DNA of 64,000 bases from Flavobacterium sp. SH_e (GTDB lineage Bacteria; Bacteroidota; Bacteroidia; Flavobacteriales; Flavobacteriaceae): the NCBI RefSeq assembly GCF_025717045.1, contig NZ_JAOVZN010000001.1, positions 310,001 to 374,000 of the forward strand, read 5' to 3'. Under the pieces are notes generated by a model. The model was not told the origin of the DNA. It made no database searches and saw only the letters and a program-made list of their open reading frames with translations. Positions 34,913 to 44,275 of this stretch are shown one piece after another (position 1 is the first letter of the stretch; the number at the start of each line of letters is the position of its first letter). The translations under genes were made by a program, and so were the position numbers.

Positions 34913-35078
34913 GTTTAAAACTGTTTTTTTTGATTTTTATTTTTAATTGATTCAAAAAAAACCTTCAACATCAATAAAATCAAGGTATTAAAAACCACAA
35001 ATATTTTTAATGGTAATTTGTTTTATAAAATAAATTCATACGTTTTATCAAAAACAAGGAATATATTTCATTTCTTTT

Positions 35079-35528
35079 TTAAAGAAAAACATAGAGATAT
35101 TTGCTAGTTTCGAGACTAGAAAGAGATTCTTTCAACCCGCTTTCTAGATTTAAAGTAATAGAGCGTAAAACATCTTTTAAATCTTTAAAATTGTTTGGCT
35201 TTATGAAATAACAGACAGCGCCAAGATTTGCAGCTGTGTCCATATCATTTTTATACGAAGAAGTCGAAATCATAATGACTGGAATATTTTTATAACGATC
35301 ATCCGATTTTAATTGCTTCAAACATTCCCAACCGTTCATTATAGGCATGTTCAAGTCTAGAAAAACAACTTCAGGAATTTCATTTTGCTTTTCTATCATT
35401 TTTAATGCTTCGCTTCCATTTTCTGCACAATGACAAATAATATTTTCATCTATATCGGCCAATGCCTCACAAAACATTTCTGCGTCATCCCTATCATCAT
35501 CAGCTAATAGAATTATTTTTTTTATCAT
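35079..35528 (-). CDS. single-domain response regulator (CheY-like)
   Basis: A 149-residue receiver domain without an output domain. Acidic pocket DDDRDD at residues 9-14, phosphorylation site D58 in FLDLNMP, Thr/Ser in MISTSSY and the conserved lysine in FIKPNN are all present. It belongs to the RcpA-like regulators that accompany PAS or phytochrome kinases. It starts 2 bp after the multi-PAS histidine kinase gene, so the two form one signalling pair. With no DNA-binding part, it must act by protein contact or pass phosphate on. Signal and target are unknown. Confidence 0.92.
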   Translation of the reverse strand: MIKKIILLADDDRDDAEMFCEALADIDENIICHCAENGSEALKMIEKQNEIPEVVFLDLNMPIMNGWECLKQLKSDDRYKNIPVIMISTSSYKNDMDTAANLGAVCYFIKPNNFKDLKDVLRSITLNLESGLKESLSSLETSKYLYVFL

Positions 35529-35530
35529 AT

Positions 35531-38203
35531 TTAAATGTCTTTTTCTTTTTGCTCAAATGGTATTGTTATAATAAAAACAGCTCCTTTATTTGGAACTCCA
35601 GAGGCAGTAATACTTCCGCCGTGGCGTTCTGCTATTTTTTTGCAAAGCGATAATCCTAAGCCAGTTCCTTCATAACGGTCTTTAGAATTAAGTCGTGTAA
35701 ATGTCTCAAATATACGGCCTGTTTGATCAAGATCAAAACCAATTCCGTTATCTTCTACTGTAATAATTGCAAATTTTTTATCCTCTTCAATTTGTTCTTT
35801 TGCAGTAATAGTAATTTGCGAAGCGATATCTTCTTTAGCAAATTTAATAGAATTATTAATCAGATTGTAAAACAATTGATATAATAAAACAGAAGCACCT
35901 TCCAAAACGGGAAGATCTTGATAATAAATTTTTGCGCCTGTTTTTTGAAGAACAATTTCCAGATCGGTTTCTATGTTTTTGATAGTTTCATTTAAATCGA
36001 CAATTGTAGCTTTTTGCGAATCGGCATTGATTTTAGAATATGCCAATACGCCATCAATCATGTTAAACATACGATCTGCTGCAACATGAATTCTATCAAT
36101 AAATTTCGAAGCAGAATCATCTAATTGTCCTTCCAAATGATCTTCAAGACGACTTACAAATGTTTTAATTTTTCTAACCGGTTCTTTTAAATCGTGTGAT
36201 GCAACATGCGCAAATTGTTGTAAATCGTCATTAGAACGCTGTAATTCTTTCGTTCGTTCGGCTACCAAAATTTCTAGCTTTTCAGTATTTGATTTTTGTT
36301 CGTGAATATCGGTGCAAGTTCCAAACCATTTAGTGATTATTCCTTCTTTGTCTTTAATGGGAACTGCTTTACTTAAAAACCATCGATATCCTCCTGTATT
36401 TGCATTTCTTAAACGAAATTCAAGCTGATAAGGAGAACCTGCATGAACACTTTCGTGCCAGCCTTTTGACACTAAATAAACATCATCGGGATGCAATTTT
36501 GAAATCCAGCTTGAGTCTCCAAATTCATGTTCTTGATAACCCGTGTATTCGTACCAACGGCTGTTATAATAATCTACAAAACCGTCTGGATTGGCTGTCC
36601 AAATAATTTGCGGAACTAAATCTGCGAGCTGCCTAAACTTTTCTTCGCTTTCTGTAATTACATTTTGGAGTTCTTTCTGCGAAGTAATATCGCTAGATGC
36701 GCCAAACCATTCAATAATCTTTTCTTGATCGTCTAATATTGGAACTACCCTAGAAAAAACCCATCCTATAGAATCGTCTGGATTTATCACTCTGTGTTCC
36801 ATTTCGAAAATACTTTTTTCTATTATGGATTTAGAAATGAGATCAACCGCTTTGCCTAAATCACTTGGATGAATAAATTTATCCAACCAATTAACACCTC
36901 TTTCTCCAGAATTAGATAAACTCCCATCTCCTTCAAGATTTTGCATAATCATCCAATCAGCATCCATTCGATAGACTAAATCAGATGATGCGTTGACTAA
37001 AGCTCTAAAACGGCTTTCACTTTCTTCCATTTTCTGACGAGCTACAACTTGTTGTGTAACTTCAACCGCCACTTGTATCATTCCAGTTATCTGACCGTCT
37101 TCAATCAGCGGACGATAAGCCAGATTATAGTAGTAATCTTTTAATTTTCCGGTACGATTATGCGGAACTAAAACTTCACTTTGGTCAAAAGGAATTCCTT
37201 CATTATAAACTTTTAAAACCTGTTCCCAAACATATTGACCTTCTAATTCTGGCAAAACATCAATCAATCGCATGCCAATAACTTCTTGGCCGCGACCAAT
37301 CATTTGAAGCATATGCGTGTTTATCTGCTCAATTATGAGATCATCACCTCTAAGTACTAAAGTTGGTGCAGGTGTTTGGTGAATCATTTTTCTGAAACGG
37401 CTTTCACTTTGCTGTAGTTTTTCTTCTGCCAGTTTAATTTCAGTAATATCTCTTGTTGTTCCAGCAACAACCTCTACTTCTCCTTTTTCATTAAATACTG
37501 GAACTAAAATATAATCATAAATTCTCCTTCCTAATTCTGCGTGCGGAAAAGAAACAGTTCCTCTTATAGCTCTTTTTTCGGCAGCTACGGTGTCTATTTC
37601 TTGTTCATGCATTTCGGCATGCCAATCTTCATATCCATTTTCTCTTAGTCCACGCCCGATTGCATCCTCTGCCGTTTTGCCCCACATGCTCAATAAAGCT
37701 TTGTTTGCATAAGTGAACTTATAATCAAGATCAAATACATACACTAGATCGGGAGTTGAATTTATGATAGAATTGTAAAGTCTCTTTTGTTTTTCGGCAT
37801 CAATTAATGCATTATTCAAAGCATTTTCGGCATTTTTCTTTTCAGTGATATCTTCCATCGTCACCACCAATAATTCGCTTTCTTTTACTGTAGTAAATTT
37901 GAACCAATGTTTTGCATTTTCATCTTCGTACCAATTTTCAAAATTAGCCGCAATTCCTGTTTCTGCAGTTTCAATAAATTTTTCGAGAATATTAGTTTCT
38001 TTTATTTTATAAAAAACTTCACTGAATCTTTTGCCTTTATAATCAGCAATATTGATCCAATTTATAGCGTAAGTATTACACAGCAAAATTGAGAAATCTT
38101 CGACCTTGCCTTTTTTATCATATAAAGATTTTAAAACTGCAATACCGTTAGGCGCAGAATTAAAAACAGTTTGAAAAAGGTCTAAATTATTTATTAGCTC
38201 CAT
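35531..38203 (-). CDS. multi-PAS sensor histidine kinase
   Basis: An 890-residue cytoplasmic kinase with no signal peptide or membrane segment. Five PAS-type domains follow one another (about 8-120, 135-260, 265-390, 395-510, 515-640), several with PAC motifs such as VEVVAGTTRDITEIK and ITKWFGTCTDIHEQK. A HisKA dimerisation domain carries H670 in ASHDLKEPVRKI, the phytochrome-like form, and a HATPase_c domain (about 770-885) has NLINNSIKFA, VEDNGIGF and GTGLGLSLCKK. It would phosphorylate the response regulator encoded 2 bp downstream. The PAS ligands cannot be deduced. Confidence 0.93.
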   Translation of the reverse strand: MELINNLDLFQTVFNSAPNGIAVLKSLYDKKGKVEDFSILLCNTYAINWINIADYKGKRFSEVFYKIKETNILEKFIETAETGIAANFENWYEDENAKHWFKFTTVKESELLVVTMEDITEKKNAENALNNALIDAEKQKRLYNSIINSTPDLVYVFDLDYKFTYANKALLSMWGKTAEDAIGRGLRENGYEDWHAEMHEQEIDTVAAEKRAIRGTVSFPHAELGRRIYDYILVPVFNEKGEVEVVAGTTRDITEIKLAEEKLQQSESRFRKMIHQTPAPTLVLRGDDLIIEQINTHMLQMIGRGQEVIGMRLIDVLPELEGQYVWEQVLKVYNEGIPFDQSEVLVPHNRTGKLKDYYYNLAYRPLIEDGQITGMIQVAVEVTQQVVARQKMEESESRFRALVNASSDLVYRMDADWMIMQNLEGDGSLSNSGERGVNWLDKFIHPSDLGKAVDLISKSIIEKSIFEMEHRVINPDDSIGWVFSRVVPILDDQEKIIEWFGASSDITSQKELQNVITESEEKFRQLADLVPQIIWTANPDGFVDYYNSRWYEYTGYQEHEFGDSSWISKLHPDDVYLVSKGWHESVHAGSPYQLEFRLRNANTGGYRWFLSKAVPIKDKEGIITKWFGTCTDIHEQKSNTEKLEILVAERTKELQRSNDDLQQFAHVASHDLKEPVRKIKTFVSRLEDHLEGQLDDSASKFIDRIHVAADRMFNMIDGVLAYSKINADSQKATIVDLNETIKNIETDLEIVLQKTGAKIYYQDLPVLEGASVLLYQLFYNLINNSIKFAKEDIASQITITAKEQIEEDKKFAIITVEDNGIGFDLDQTGRIFETFTRLNSKDRYEGTGLGLSLCKKIAERHGGSITASGVPNKGAVFIITIPFEQKEKDI

Positions 38204-38331
38204 TATTGTTTTGAGTTAAAATAATTTCTAATGCTGTATGATTTTTTTTCAAAGGCCTTCCGAATTTGTTAAAATTCTTTCTCAAATATAGAGAAAAACC
38301 CTGTCACTTAAACATCATTAAAAACGAATTT

Positions 38332-38377
38332 AAAAATCGAAAAAGCCAAACACTAAGATTTGGCTTTTTCGATTTTT
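38332..38377 (-). terminator. strong terminator after small lipoprotein gene
   Basis: A perfect 19-bp inverted repeat (arms AAAAATCGAAAAAGCCAAA and its complement, 8-nt loop) with a T run on the minus strand, 17 bp beyond the stop at 38394. It also isolates the kinase gene from upstream transcription. Confidence 0.9.
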
Positions 38378-38393
38378 AAATTTTAATTAATTT

Positions 38394-38597
38394 CTATTTT
38401 TTTATAGTGTCTGTAGCAATTGTTTCCGTAGTATCCATATTAATTGTATCTACTTCGGGGCCAACTGTATCCATCGTATTTTGTATGGAATCATTTTCAT
38501 ACGAATCTGTTGTTGGAGTTTCATTCTTTTTACAAGAAAATACCAATCCAATCAAAAGAATGAAAAAAGCGATCTTTGTTTTTAATATCGTTTTCAT
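38394..38597 (-). CDS. small lipoprotein of unknown function
   Basis: A 67-residue protein. ATG 38597 is preferred because it places a lipoprotein signal at the N-terminus, MKTILKTKIAFFILLIGLVFSC, with the lipobox LVFSC. The mature part is short, acidic and rich in Asp, Thr and Glu (NDSIQNTMDTVGPEVDTINM). No domain was recognised. Its signal region is similar to that of the neighbouring gene at 38778-39107, so they may be paralogues. Confidence 0.7.
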   Translation of the reverse strand: MKTILKTKIAFFILLIGLVFSCKKNETPTTDSYENDSIQNTMDTVGPEVDTINMDTTETIATDTIKK

Positions 38598-38777
38598 GAT
38601 TATATTTTTTAAATGAATGTTTTCTAATATCTTATTCATAAAGATAAAACCCCTATCATAAACTTCTTTATATAATTTTTAAAACCTGTTATAGAAATCA
38701 AATGGAATTAATTCGATACCAAATTGAACAAGAAAAAACATTTTAAAAGCAATTGATCTAAGTATAATAGCTGGTAA

Positions 38778-39107
38778 TCATTTTTTCTTTTTTAAACTAT
38801 CTTTTTTGGCCTTTATACTGTCTTTTTGAACACCTGTAGCGGGTGTATAGAGAGCGCCGTCTTGCGCACTTTCACTAGGTCCGCTTCCTGTTCCAACTGT
38901 ACTCTCCGACCCGTTTTTTTGTGTCGAATTAATATTGGTAGATATTTTATTTGCGGTTTTTACACTGTCTGTTTTATTTTTTCCGCTGTCTAGAGGCGAT
39001 ATAACAGTTTCTATTTCGTCGCTGTAACCGTCATTTTTTTTACACGAACTTAATACTCCAATTAAACCTATCAGGATCATAATTTTTAATCTCAAAACTG
39101 TTTTCAT
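38778..39107 (-). CDS. small lipoprotein of unknown function
   Basis: A 109-residue protein with a lipoprotein signal (MKTVLRLKIMILIGLIGVLSSC, lipobox LSSC). The mature part is low in complexity: Ser/Thr/Asn/Gly rich in the middle (NSTQKNGSESTVGTGSGP) and basic at the end (KDSIKAKKDSLKKKK). No domain seen. The first residues resemble the lipoprotein gene 180 bp downstream. Such small polar lipoproteins are frequent in Flavobacterium, and roles are unknown. Confidence 0.7.
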   Translation of the reverse strand: MKTVLRLKIMILIGLIGVLSSCKKNDGYSDEIETVISPLDSGKNKTDSVKTANKISTNINSTQKNGSESTVGTGSGPSESAQDGALYTPATGVQKDSIKAKKDSLKKKK

Positions 39108-39254
39108 AATTATTTCTTTTTCAATTTATGCTAAGTAACTATTATTAAAATGGTTAGGCTTATACTATTTATTTTTATTGTTACATAAAATCGTAATGGA
39201 AATACTATAAAATTTTAGAAATAATGCTGTAAGCAAGCTACAGATTTTAGTTAG

Positions 39255-39262
39255 TAGCTTTG
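39255..39262 (+). promoter_or_regulatory. TAnnTTTG promoter element for the Rieske oxidoreductase gene
   Basis: TAGCTTTG matches the Bacteroidetes -7 consensus and lies 36 bp before the start codon at 39299. No TTG element at the usual distance. Confidence 0.55.
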
Positions 39263-39298
39263 AAATGAATGTATTGCACATTATAAAACGATTAAAAA

Positions 39299-40879
39299 AT
39301 GGATAATTCAAATCAACATATTAATGAAGGAAGTATTACCTCTGGTGACAATGTTTCTTTTTGGATAGATTCTACTGAGATCATTTCTTTTGAAAAACCG
39401 AAGCAAGATATTAAAACTGAGGTTCTAATTATTGGCGGCGGTATTGCAGGAATTACAACTGCTTACAAACTTTTAAAAGCAGGAAAAAAAGTAGTTTTAG
39501 TAGAAGATGGTTTCATTGGAAGTGGAGAAACAGGACGAACCACTGCACATTTAACTTGCGCATTAGACGACAGATATTATTATTTGCAAAATACTTTTGG
39601 TAAAGAAAATGCAAGACTTGCCGCCGAAAGCCATTCCGCTGCAATTGATGAAATAGAGAAAATTGTAAATGATTTACAAATCGATTGTGATTTTAAAAGA
39701 GTAAATGGTTATTTATTTCTTCATCCAAATGACAACGAAAAAAATCTAGACAAAGAATTTGAAGCTACTCAAAATGCAGGTTTAGATACTGTTCTCTTAA
39801 ATCATACCCCTTCATTGGCAGAAGCACAAGATCAAAGATGTCTTGCATTTAAAAATCAGGCGCAATTTCATATTTTACATTATTTGAAAGGACTTACGAA
39901 AGCTATTATACAAATGGGCGGAACCATTTATACTGAAGCCCACGCAGAAAATATAACCGATAAAGGTGCAACTGTTAATGGTTTTGATTTTTGTGCCAAA
40001 TACATCGTCGTAGCAACCAATACTCCTATCAATGATGTTTTGACCATGCACACCAAACAGCATGCTTATAGAACGTATGTTATTGGAGGGAAAATTCCAA
40101 AAGATAGTCTTCCTTACGCTTTATGGTGGGACACGGGAGATCCTGAATCTAAATGGGTTGCACAGCCTTACCATTATGTACGTTTAGAAAGTTTTGATGA
40201 TGAGTATGATTTGCTGATTATTGGCGGAGAAGATCATAAAACAGGACAAGCAGATGAAGAAGGCATTTCTGAATTTTCACGCTATGAACGATTGGAAATT
40301 TGGGCGAAAAAATATTTTCCATTATTAGATGAAATCAGCTATAAATGGTCAGGGCAAGTTATGGAACCTTTTGATTCCTTAGGTTTTCTAGGAAGAAATC
40401 CAGGCGATCATAATGTTTTTATTATCACTGGAGATTCTGGAAACGGAATGACACACACCACAATAGGAGCAATGATTATTTCGGATATGATTCAGGAAAT
40501 TGAAAATAAATGGCAAGATTTATATAGTCCCTCTCGAATTACTTTTAAAGCAATTGGCGATTATTTGAAAGAAGCTGGAAATATGGCCTCGCAATATCTC
40601 GATTGGATTTCAGCATCAGATCTTAATAATACTGCAGATTTAGAACCAGGAAACGGTGGAATCCTCTCTTTCGGATTACGAAAAGTAGCCGTTTACCGCG
40701 ATTATGACAAAACACTTCACGCCTTTTCTGCTGTTTGTCCGCATTTGGGCTGTGTCGTGCAATGGAATTCAGACGAAAAATCTTTTGACTGTCCTTGCCA
40801 CGGTTCAAGATTTGCAGCAGATGGAACAGTATTAAATGGTCCTGCCGAAACTAACTTAAGTCATATTCATATTAAATAA
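39299..40879 (+). CDS. FAD-dependent oxidoreductase fused to a Rieske [2Fe-2S] domain
   Basis: A 526-residue two-part protein. Residues about 40-400 form a DAO/GlpD-type FAD domain: the dinucleotide motif VLIIGGGIAGITTAYKLLKAG begins near residue 42, and FIITGDSGNGMTHT near 380 is the second FAD contact. Residues about 425-526 form a Rieske domain with CPHLGC and CPCHGSRF, the two Cys-His pairs of the [2Fe-2S] site. Such fusions are found in cyanobacteria and Bacteroidetes. The substrate is unknown. Electrons would pass between FAD and the cluster. No transmembrane or signal sequence, so it is cytoplasmic. An SDR gene follows after about 100 bp. Confidence 0.9.
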   Translation: MDNSNQHINEGSITSGDNVSFWIDSTEIISFEKPKQDIKTEVLIIGGGIAGITTAYKLLKAGKKVVLVEDGFIGSGETGRTTAHLTCALDDRYYYLQNTFGKENARLAAESHSAAIDEIEKIVNDLQIDCDFKRVNGYLFLHPNDNEKNLDKEFEATQNAGLDTVLLNHTPSLAEAQDQRCLAFKNQAQFHILHYLKGLTKAIIQMGGTIYTEAHAENITDKGATVNGFDFCAKYIVVATNTPINDVLTMHTKQHAYRTYVIGGKIPKDSLPYALWWDTGDPESKWVAQPYHYVRLESFDDEYDLLIIGGEDHKTGQADEEGISEFSRYERLEIWAKKYFPLLDEISYKWSGQVMEPFDSLGFLGRNPGDHNVFIITGDSGNGMTHTTIGAMIISDMIQEIENKWQDLYSPSRITFKAIGDYLKEAGNMASQYLDWISASDLNNTADLEPGNGGILSFGLRKVAVYRDYDKTLHAFSAVCPHLGCVVQWNSDEKSFDCPCHGSRFAADGTVLNGPAETNLSHIHIK

Positions 40880-40980
40880 TTATTGTCAAAATTGTTTTAG
40901 CACATTTCTTCAAATAAAATCTATGTTTCTCTTATATGTTAAAAATAAATTTTGTTCAATCTCATATAAAAACAGACACT

Positions 40981-41739
40981 ATGGAAATCTTATCAAACTA
41001 CTTTAGTGAAAACATCTTCCAGAAACGAATTGTAATAACTGGCGGAACAACAGGAATTGGAAAAGCTATTGCAGATTTACTGGTTTCTCTTGGCGGGCGT
41101 GTGCTTATTTTTGGAAGAGACGAAAATGACTTTTACAATGCTATGGATGATATTAAAACTAAATCCTCTAAAGGAGAAATCTTTGGCGAAGCTGCCGATA
41201 TTACGAAAAAAGAAGATATAACAAGAATTTGGGATCGAGTTGATAAGGTTCTCGGCGGAATAGATATTTTAATCAATAATGCCGCTTTGCCTGCACGCGG
41301 CATTATTGAAGGTGAATATGAAGATTGGAAATACATTTTAGAAACCAATATTTTAGGTTATATCGCTTTCGCGAAAGAAGCAGTCAACAGGATGACAGAT
41401 CAAAAATCTGGACATATTGTAAATATTGGTTCTATGAGTGCCGAAGTGAAAGAAAAAACAGGAGTTATTTATGTAGCAACCAAAACCGCGATAAGAGGTT
41501 TTAGCACGGCACTTCGTAAAGAAATAAATCCGTTAGGAATTAAAGTTTCGCACATCGAACCTGGCGCCGTTACAAGCGATATGCAACCAGCTCCAAAAGA
41601 AGTTCAGAAAGAAGAAATAAAAGAAATGAAAATGCTTAAAGCAGAAGATATTGCCATGAGCGTTTTATTCTGTTTATCACAGCCAAAACGATGTGATATT
41701 GTGAGCATGCAGGTGAGACCACATCTTCAAATGATTTAA
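40981..41739 (+). CDS. short-chain dehydrogenase/reductase
   Basis: A 252-residue classical SDR. The coenzyme motif TGGTTGIGKAIAD is near residue 20, NNAALPARG near 95, the catalytic serine in IGSMSAEVKEK, and the YxxxK pair in YVATKTA. ATG 40981 is taken rather than ATG 40936, because the upstream 15 residues have no family counterpart. Substrate not predictable, an alcohol/ketone oxidoreductase using NAD(P). It may be co-transcribed with the Rieske-FAD gene upstream (102 bp). Confidence 0.88.
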   Translation: MEILSNYFSENIFQKRIVITGGTTGIGKAIADLLVSLGGRVLIFGRDENDFYNAMDDIKTKSSKGEIFGEAADITKKEDITRIWDRVDKVLGGIDILINNAALPARGIIEGEYEDWKYILETNILGYIAFAKEAVNRMTDQKSGHIVNIGSMSAEVKEKTGVIYVATKTAIRGFSTALRKEINPLGIKVSHIEPGAVTSDMQPAPKEVQKEEIKEMKMLKAEDIAMSVLFCLSQPKRCDIVSMQVRPHLQMI

Positions 41740-41825
41740 AAATATACTTCCTACTTTTTCATTTTTTTAACTGGAAAACATCTGTGCAATTATGTGCAGA
41801 TGTTTTTTTACTGACCAACTCCAAC

Positions 41826-41857
41826 AAAAAAGAGCGGAAAATTTTCCGCTCTTTTTT
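41826..41857. terminator. bidirectional terminator
   Basis: Perfect palindromic hairpin AAAAAAGAGCGGAAAA / TTTTCCGCTCTTTTTT. It serves the SDR gene on the plus strand and the small gene at 41864-42124 on the minus strand. Confidence 0.92.
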
Positions 41858-41863
41858 ATTCTT

Positions 41864-42124
41864 TTAATCCGTTTTGGTTGCATCATTTTCAGAAATGTCT
41901 CTATGAAAATTACTTTTATGCCTAAGTTCTTCGTAATCGGCATCATCACCCCAATCTCCTGTATTTTGCTGTTGAATTGGATTGTTTCTTTCTTTCAATT
42001 GTTCATCCTTATTTTCATCACTTGGAAAATACATTTGATAACCAAAAATAGGATCCCAATTTGATTCTTGAGTACGATCGATACCATCTTGGAATAAATC
42101 GTTTTGTTCATTTCTTGTATCCAT
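41864..42124 (-). CDS. small hydrophilic hypothetical protein
   Basis: An 86-residue, very polar protein (QDGIDRTQESNWDPIF, KERNNPIQQQNTGDWGDDAD) with no signal or membrane segment. The stop codon sits 6 bp ahead of the terminator at 41826-41857, which supports a real gene over the overlapping plus-strand frame. No domain recognised. Its composition suggests an unstructured or stress-related protein, but that is a guess. Confidence 0.6.
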   Translation of the reverse strand: MDTRNEQNDLFQDGIDRTQESNWDPIFGYQMYFPSDENKDEQLKERNNPIQQQNTGDWGDDADYEELRHKSNFHRDISENDATKTD

Positions 42125-42438
42125 TTGTCTAACTATTTATATACCATCAGAAATTGAAAGTATGATTATTACTTCATATCGTAGACTCGTAAAATTCAAC
42201 AAATTAAGTTAAGGGGCTGTTACATCATTTTGTAGAAATTTTATATGATTCTATTTAACAGTTCACTAAAATTAAGCAAAATATTTCCAAAATTGATTAA
42301 GAAATTGTAAAAAAGAATCTTATGTTTTGAATTGTAAAATAAAACTTATTTTTTACTTTTTAGTTTGATTATTCAATTCGTAAGTATTTTCTTTGTGTAA
42401 AACCAAAGACAAATTATATTTTTAAATAACCTAAAGGT
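42125..42438. other. divergent intergenic region
   Basis: Separates the small minus-strand gene from the plus-strand peptidase gene. AT-rich with no gene or clear hairpin. A stretch TTTG-N17-TATTTTC near 42363-42391 is only an approximate promoter. Confidence 0.35.
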
Positions 42439-44151
42439 ATGCCAAAAAAAATACAACCACTATTTTATACTTTATTCTTCATTTTTGTAATTCTTGCAAG
42501 CTGTAAATCAACAAAAAATCCAAATAATAATCTTGGCCAAACACCTTCAAAAAATCCTAATCTTACTTTAGAACAGACATGGCAATATAAAGATTTGCAA
42601 ACAGATAGCATTCCAGGGATCTCTCTCGACAAATGGTATCTTCAAAACAAAAAGAAACCCAAAAACAAAAACTTAATTATTGCAGTAATTGATACTCAAA
42701 TCGATTTGAAACACGAAGATTTACAAGGTGTAATCTGGACCAATACGAAGGAAATTCCAAATAATGGCATCGATGACGACCACAATGGCTATATCGACGA
42801 TGTTAACGGATGGAGCTTTACAGGAACAAAAAGTGGCGCTTACGTCGTGTGGAATAGATACGAATATGTTCGAATTGTAGAAAAATGGGGACCACTTTTT
42901 AAAGATAAAACAGAATCTGAAATTGATGTGAAGGATCTTTATAAATTTAGAGAATATCAGCGAGCAGCAAAAGTATTAAAAGAAAAAAATGAATATTATG
43001 CCAATTGGCATAAGTCACTTGTATATTCTGTTGCTGTTTATCCTCTTGCAAAAGATACTTTAAAATATTTTTTCCCTAAAGAAGACTATACCACTAATCA
43101 GCTTGATAGCATGTACAAAAAATACAAGATTAATGACAAACGCTATCGTCAAATGAGAGATGACAACGACAAAGATCTTGGAGCGCTTATAAAATGTTTA
43201 ATGGTATGTATTGAAGTTGGCGAAGAGACTTTTAAAGATGTAAAAGATAAAGAAACGCAATTGGATTCTGTCCTAAACAAAAATCTGAATGTAAATTACA
43301 ATGAAAGATTATCTATTGCCGATAATCCTGAAATCTTAGAAAAAGGATATGGCAACAATAAAATAAGCAATACCATTGAAGGAATTAGAACCATTCAGAA
43401 TCATAACACAATGGTATCTGGACTTTTGGCTGCCAATAGATATAACAACAAAGGAATAAAAGGAATGACCGATGCTAAAATTATGCCTCTAAATATTTCC
43501 CCATCTGGCGATGAGCATGATAAAGATATTGCAATGGCAATTCGATATGCGGTAGATAATGGAGCAAAAGTTATTAATATGTCTTTTGGAAAAGAATTTT
43601 CTCTACATCGTGATTGGGTAATTGATGCTTTTAAATATGCAGATGAACACAATGTTCTTATGGTGCATAGTGCCGGAAATGACGGTGAAGATTCAGACAA
43701 AAATATTCATTTTCCTAATGATTTAGACTATGATGAAAAGACAGAAATATGCAATAATTTCATCAATGTTGGATCTACAACTAAAAAATTCGGACCTGCT
43801 TTAGTTTCTGATTTTTCAAATTATGGAAAGCAAAATGTAGATTTATTTGCTCCTGGAGAAGATATTTACACCACTTGCGCAGAAAATAAATATGACTTTG
43901 ATTCTGGCACTTCTTTTTCTGCTCCAATGGTTACAGGAACGGCAGCGTTAATTTGGACTTACTATCCTAAACTTACTGCGAAACAGGTAAAACAAATCAT
44001 TCTGGATTCAGGAACTCCTTATAATTTTGAAGTTATTCTTCCTGGAACAACAGACAAAAAAGTTCCTTTTGCAGATTTGTCCAAAACTGGAAAAGTTTTA
44101 AATCTTTATAACGCGATGCAACTCGCAGAGAAAGTAAGCAAGCAGAAATAA
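42439..44151 (+). CDS. S8-family serine peptidase, lipoprotein
   Basis: A 570-residue subtilase with a lipoprotein signal (FFIFVILASC). The triad is complete: D85 in AVIDTQIDL, H322 in QNHNTMVSG and S492 in SGTSFSAPMVTG. About 235 residues separate Asp and His, far more than the ~40-50 of standard subtilisins. The insertion (about 120-310) is Lys/Glu/Asp rich and probably a separate helical domain. The N-terminus has no obvious propeptide. It would act on the cell envelope, substrate unknown. Confidence 0.92.
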   Translation: MPKKIQPLFYTLFFIFVILASCKSTKNPNNNLGQTPSKNPNLTLEQTWQYKDLQTDSIPGISLDKWYLQNKKKPKNKNLIIAVIDTQIDLKHEDLQGVIWTNTKEIPNNGIDDDHNGYIDDVNGWSFTGTKSGAYVVWNRYEYVRIVEKWGPLFKDKTESEIDVKDLYKFREYQRAAKVLKEKNEYYANWHKSLVYSVAVYPLAKDTLKYFFPKEDYTTNQLDSMYKKYKINDKRYRQMRDDNDKDLGALIKCLMVCIEVGEETFKDVKDKETQLDSVLNKNLNVNYNERLSIADNPEILEKGYGNNKISNTIEGIRTIQNHNTMVSGLLAANRYNNKGIKGMTDAKIMPLNISPSGDEHDKDIAMAIRYAVDNGAKVINMSFGKEFSLHRDWVIDAFKYADEHNVLMVHSAGNDGEDSDKNIHFPNDLDYDEKTEICNNFINVGSTTKKFGPALVSDFSNYGKQNVDLFAPGEDIYTTCAENKYDFDSGTSFSAPMVTGTAALIWTYYPKLTAKQVKQIILDSGTPYNFEVILPGTTDKKVPFADLSKTGKVLNLYNAMQLAEKVSKQK

Positions 44152-44202
44152 TCCATTTTAAAATATACTTTCAATATTACTAAGATTGAAGATTAAATTA
44201 AC

Positions 44203-44260
44203 CATAGATCAAATTCTAAGAATAATAATTACCTTTAAAATTCTATAAATTTGATCTATG
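44203..44260. promoter_or_regulatory. 13-bp inverted repeat across the AraC gene promoter
   Basis: CATAGATCAAATT (44203-44215) is repeated perfectly inverted at 44248-44260 (AATTTGATCTATG), with a 32-bp gap. The right arm overlaps TAAATTTG (44246-44253), a good Bacteroidetes promoter element for the AraC gene. This layout suggests an operator bound by a dimer, most simply the AraC protein acting on its own promoter. Confidence 0.6.
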
Positions 44261-44275
44261 ACTGAGATTTTCAAA

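Noticed and set aside
41792..42064. Plus-strand 90-codon frame (MCRCFFTDQLQQ...)
   Set aside because: It overlaps the terminator hairpin at 41826-41857 and the better minus-strand gene at 41864-42124; its residue composition looks like an antisense shadow.
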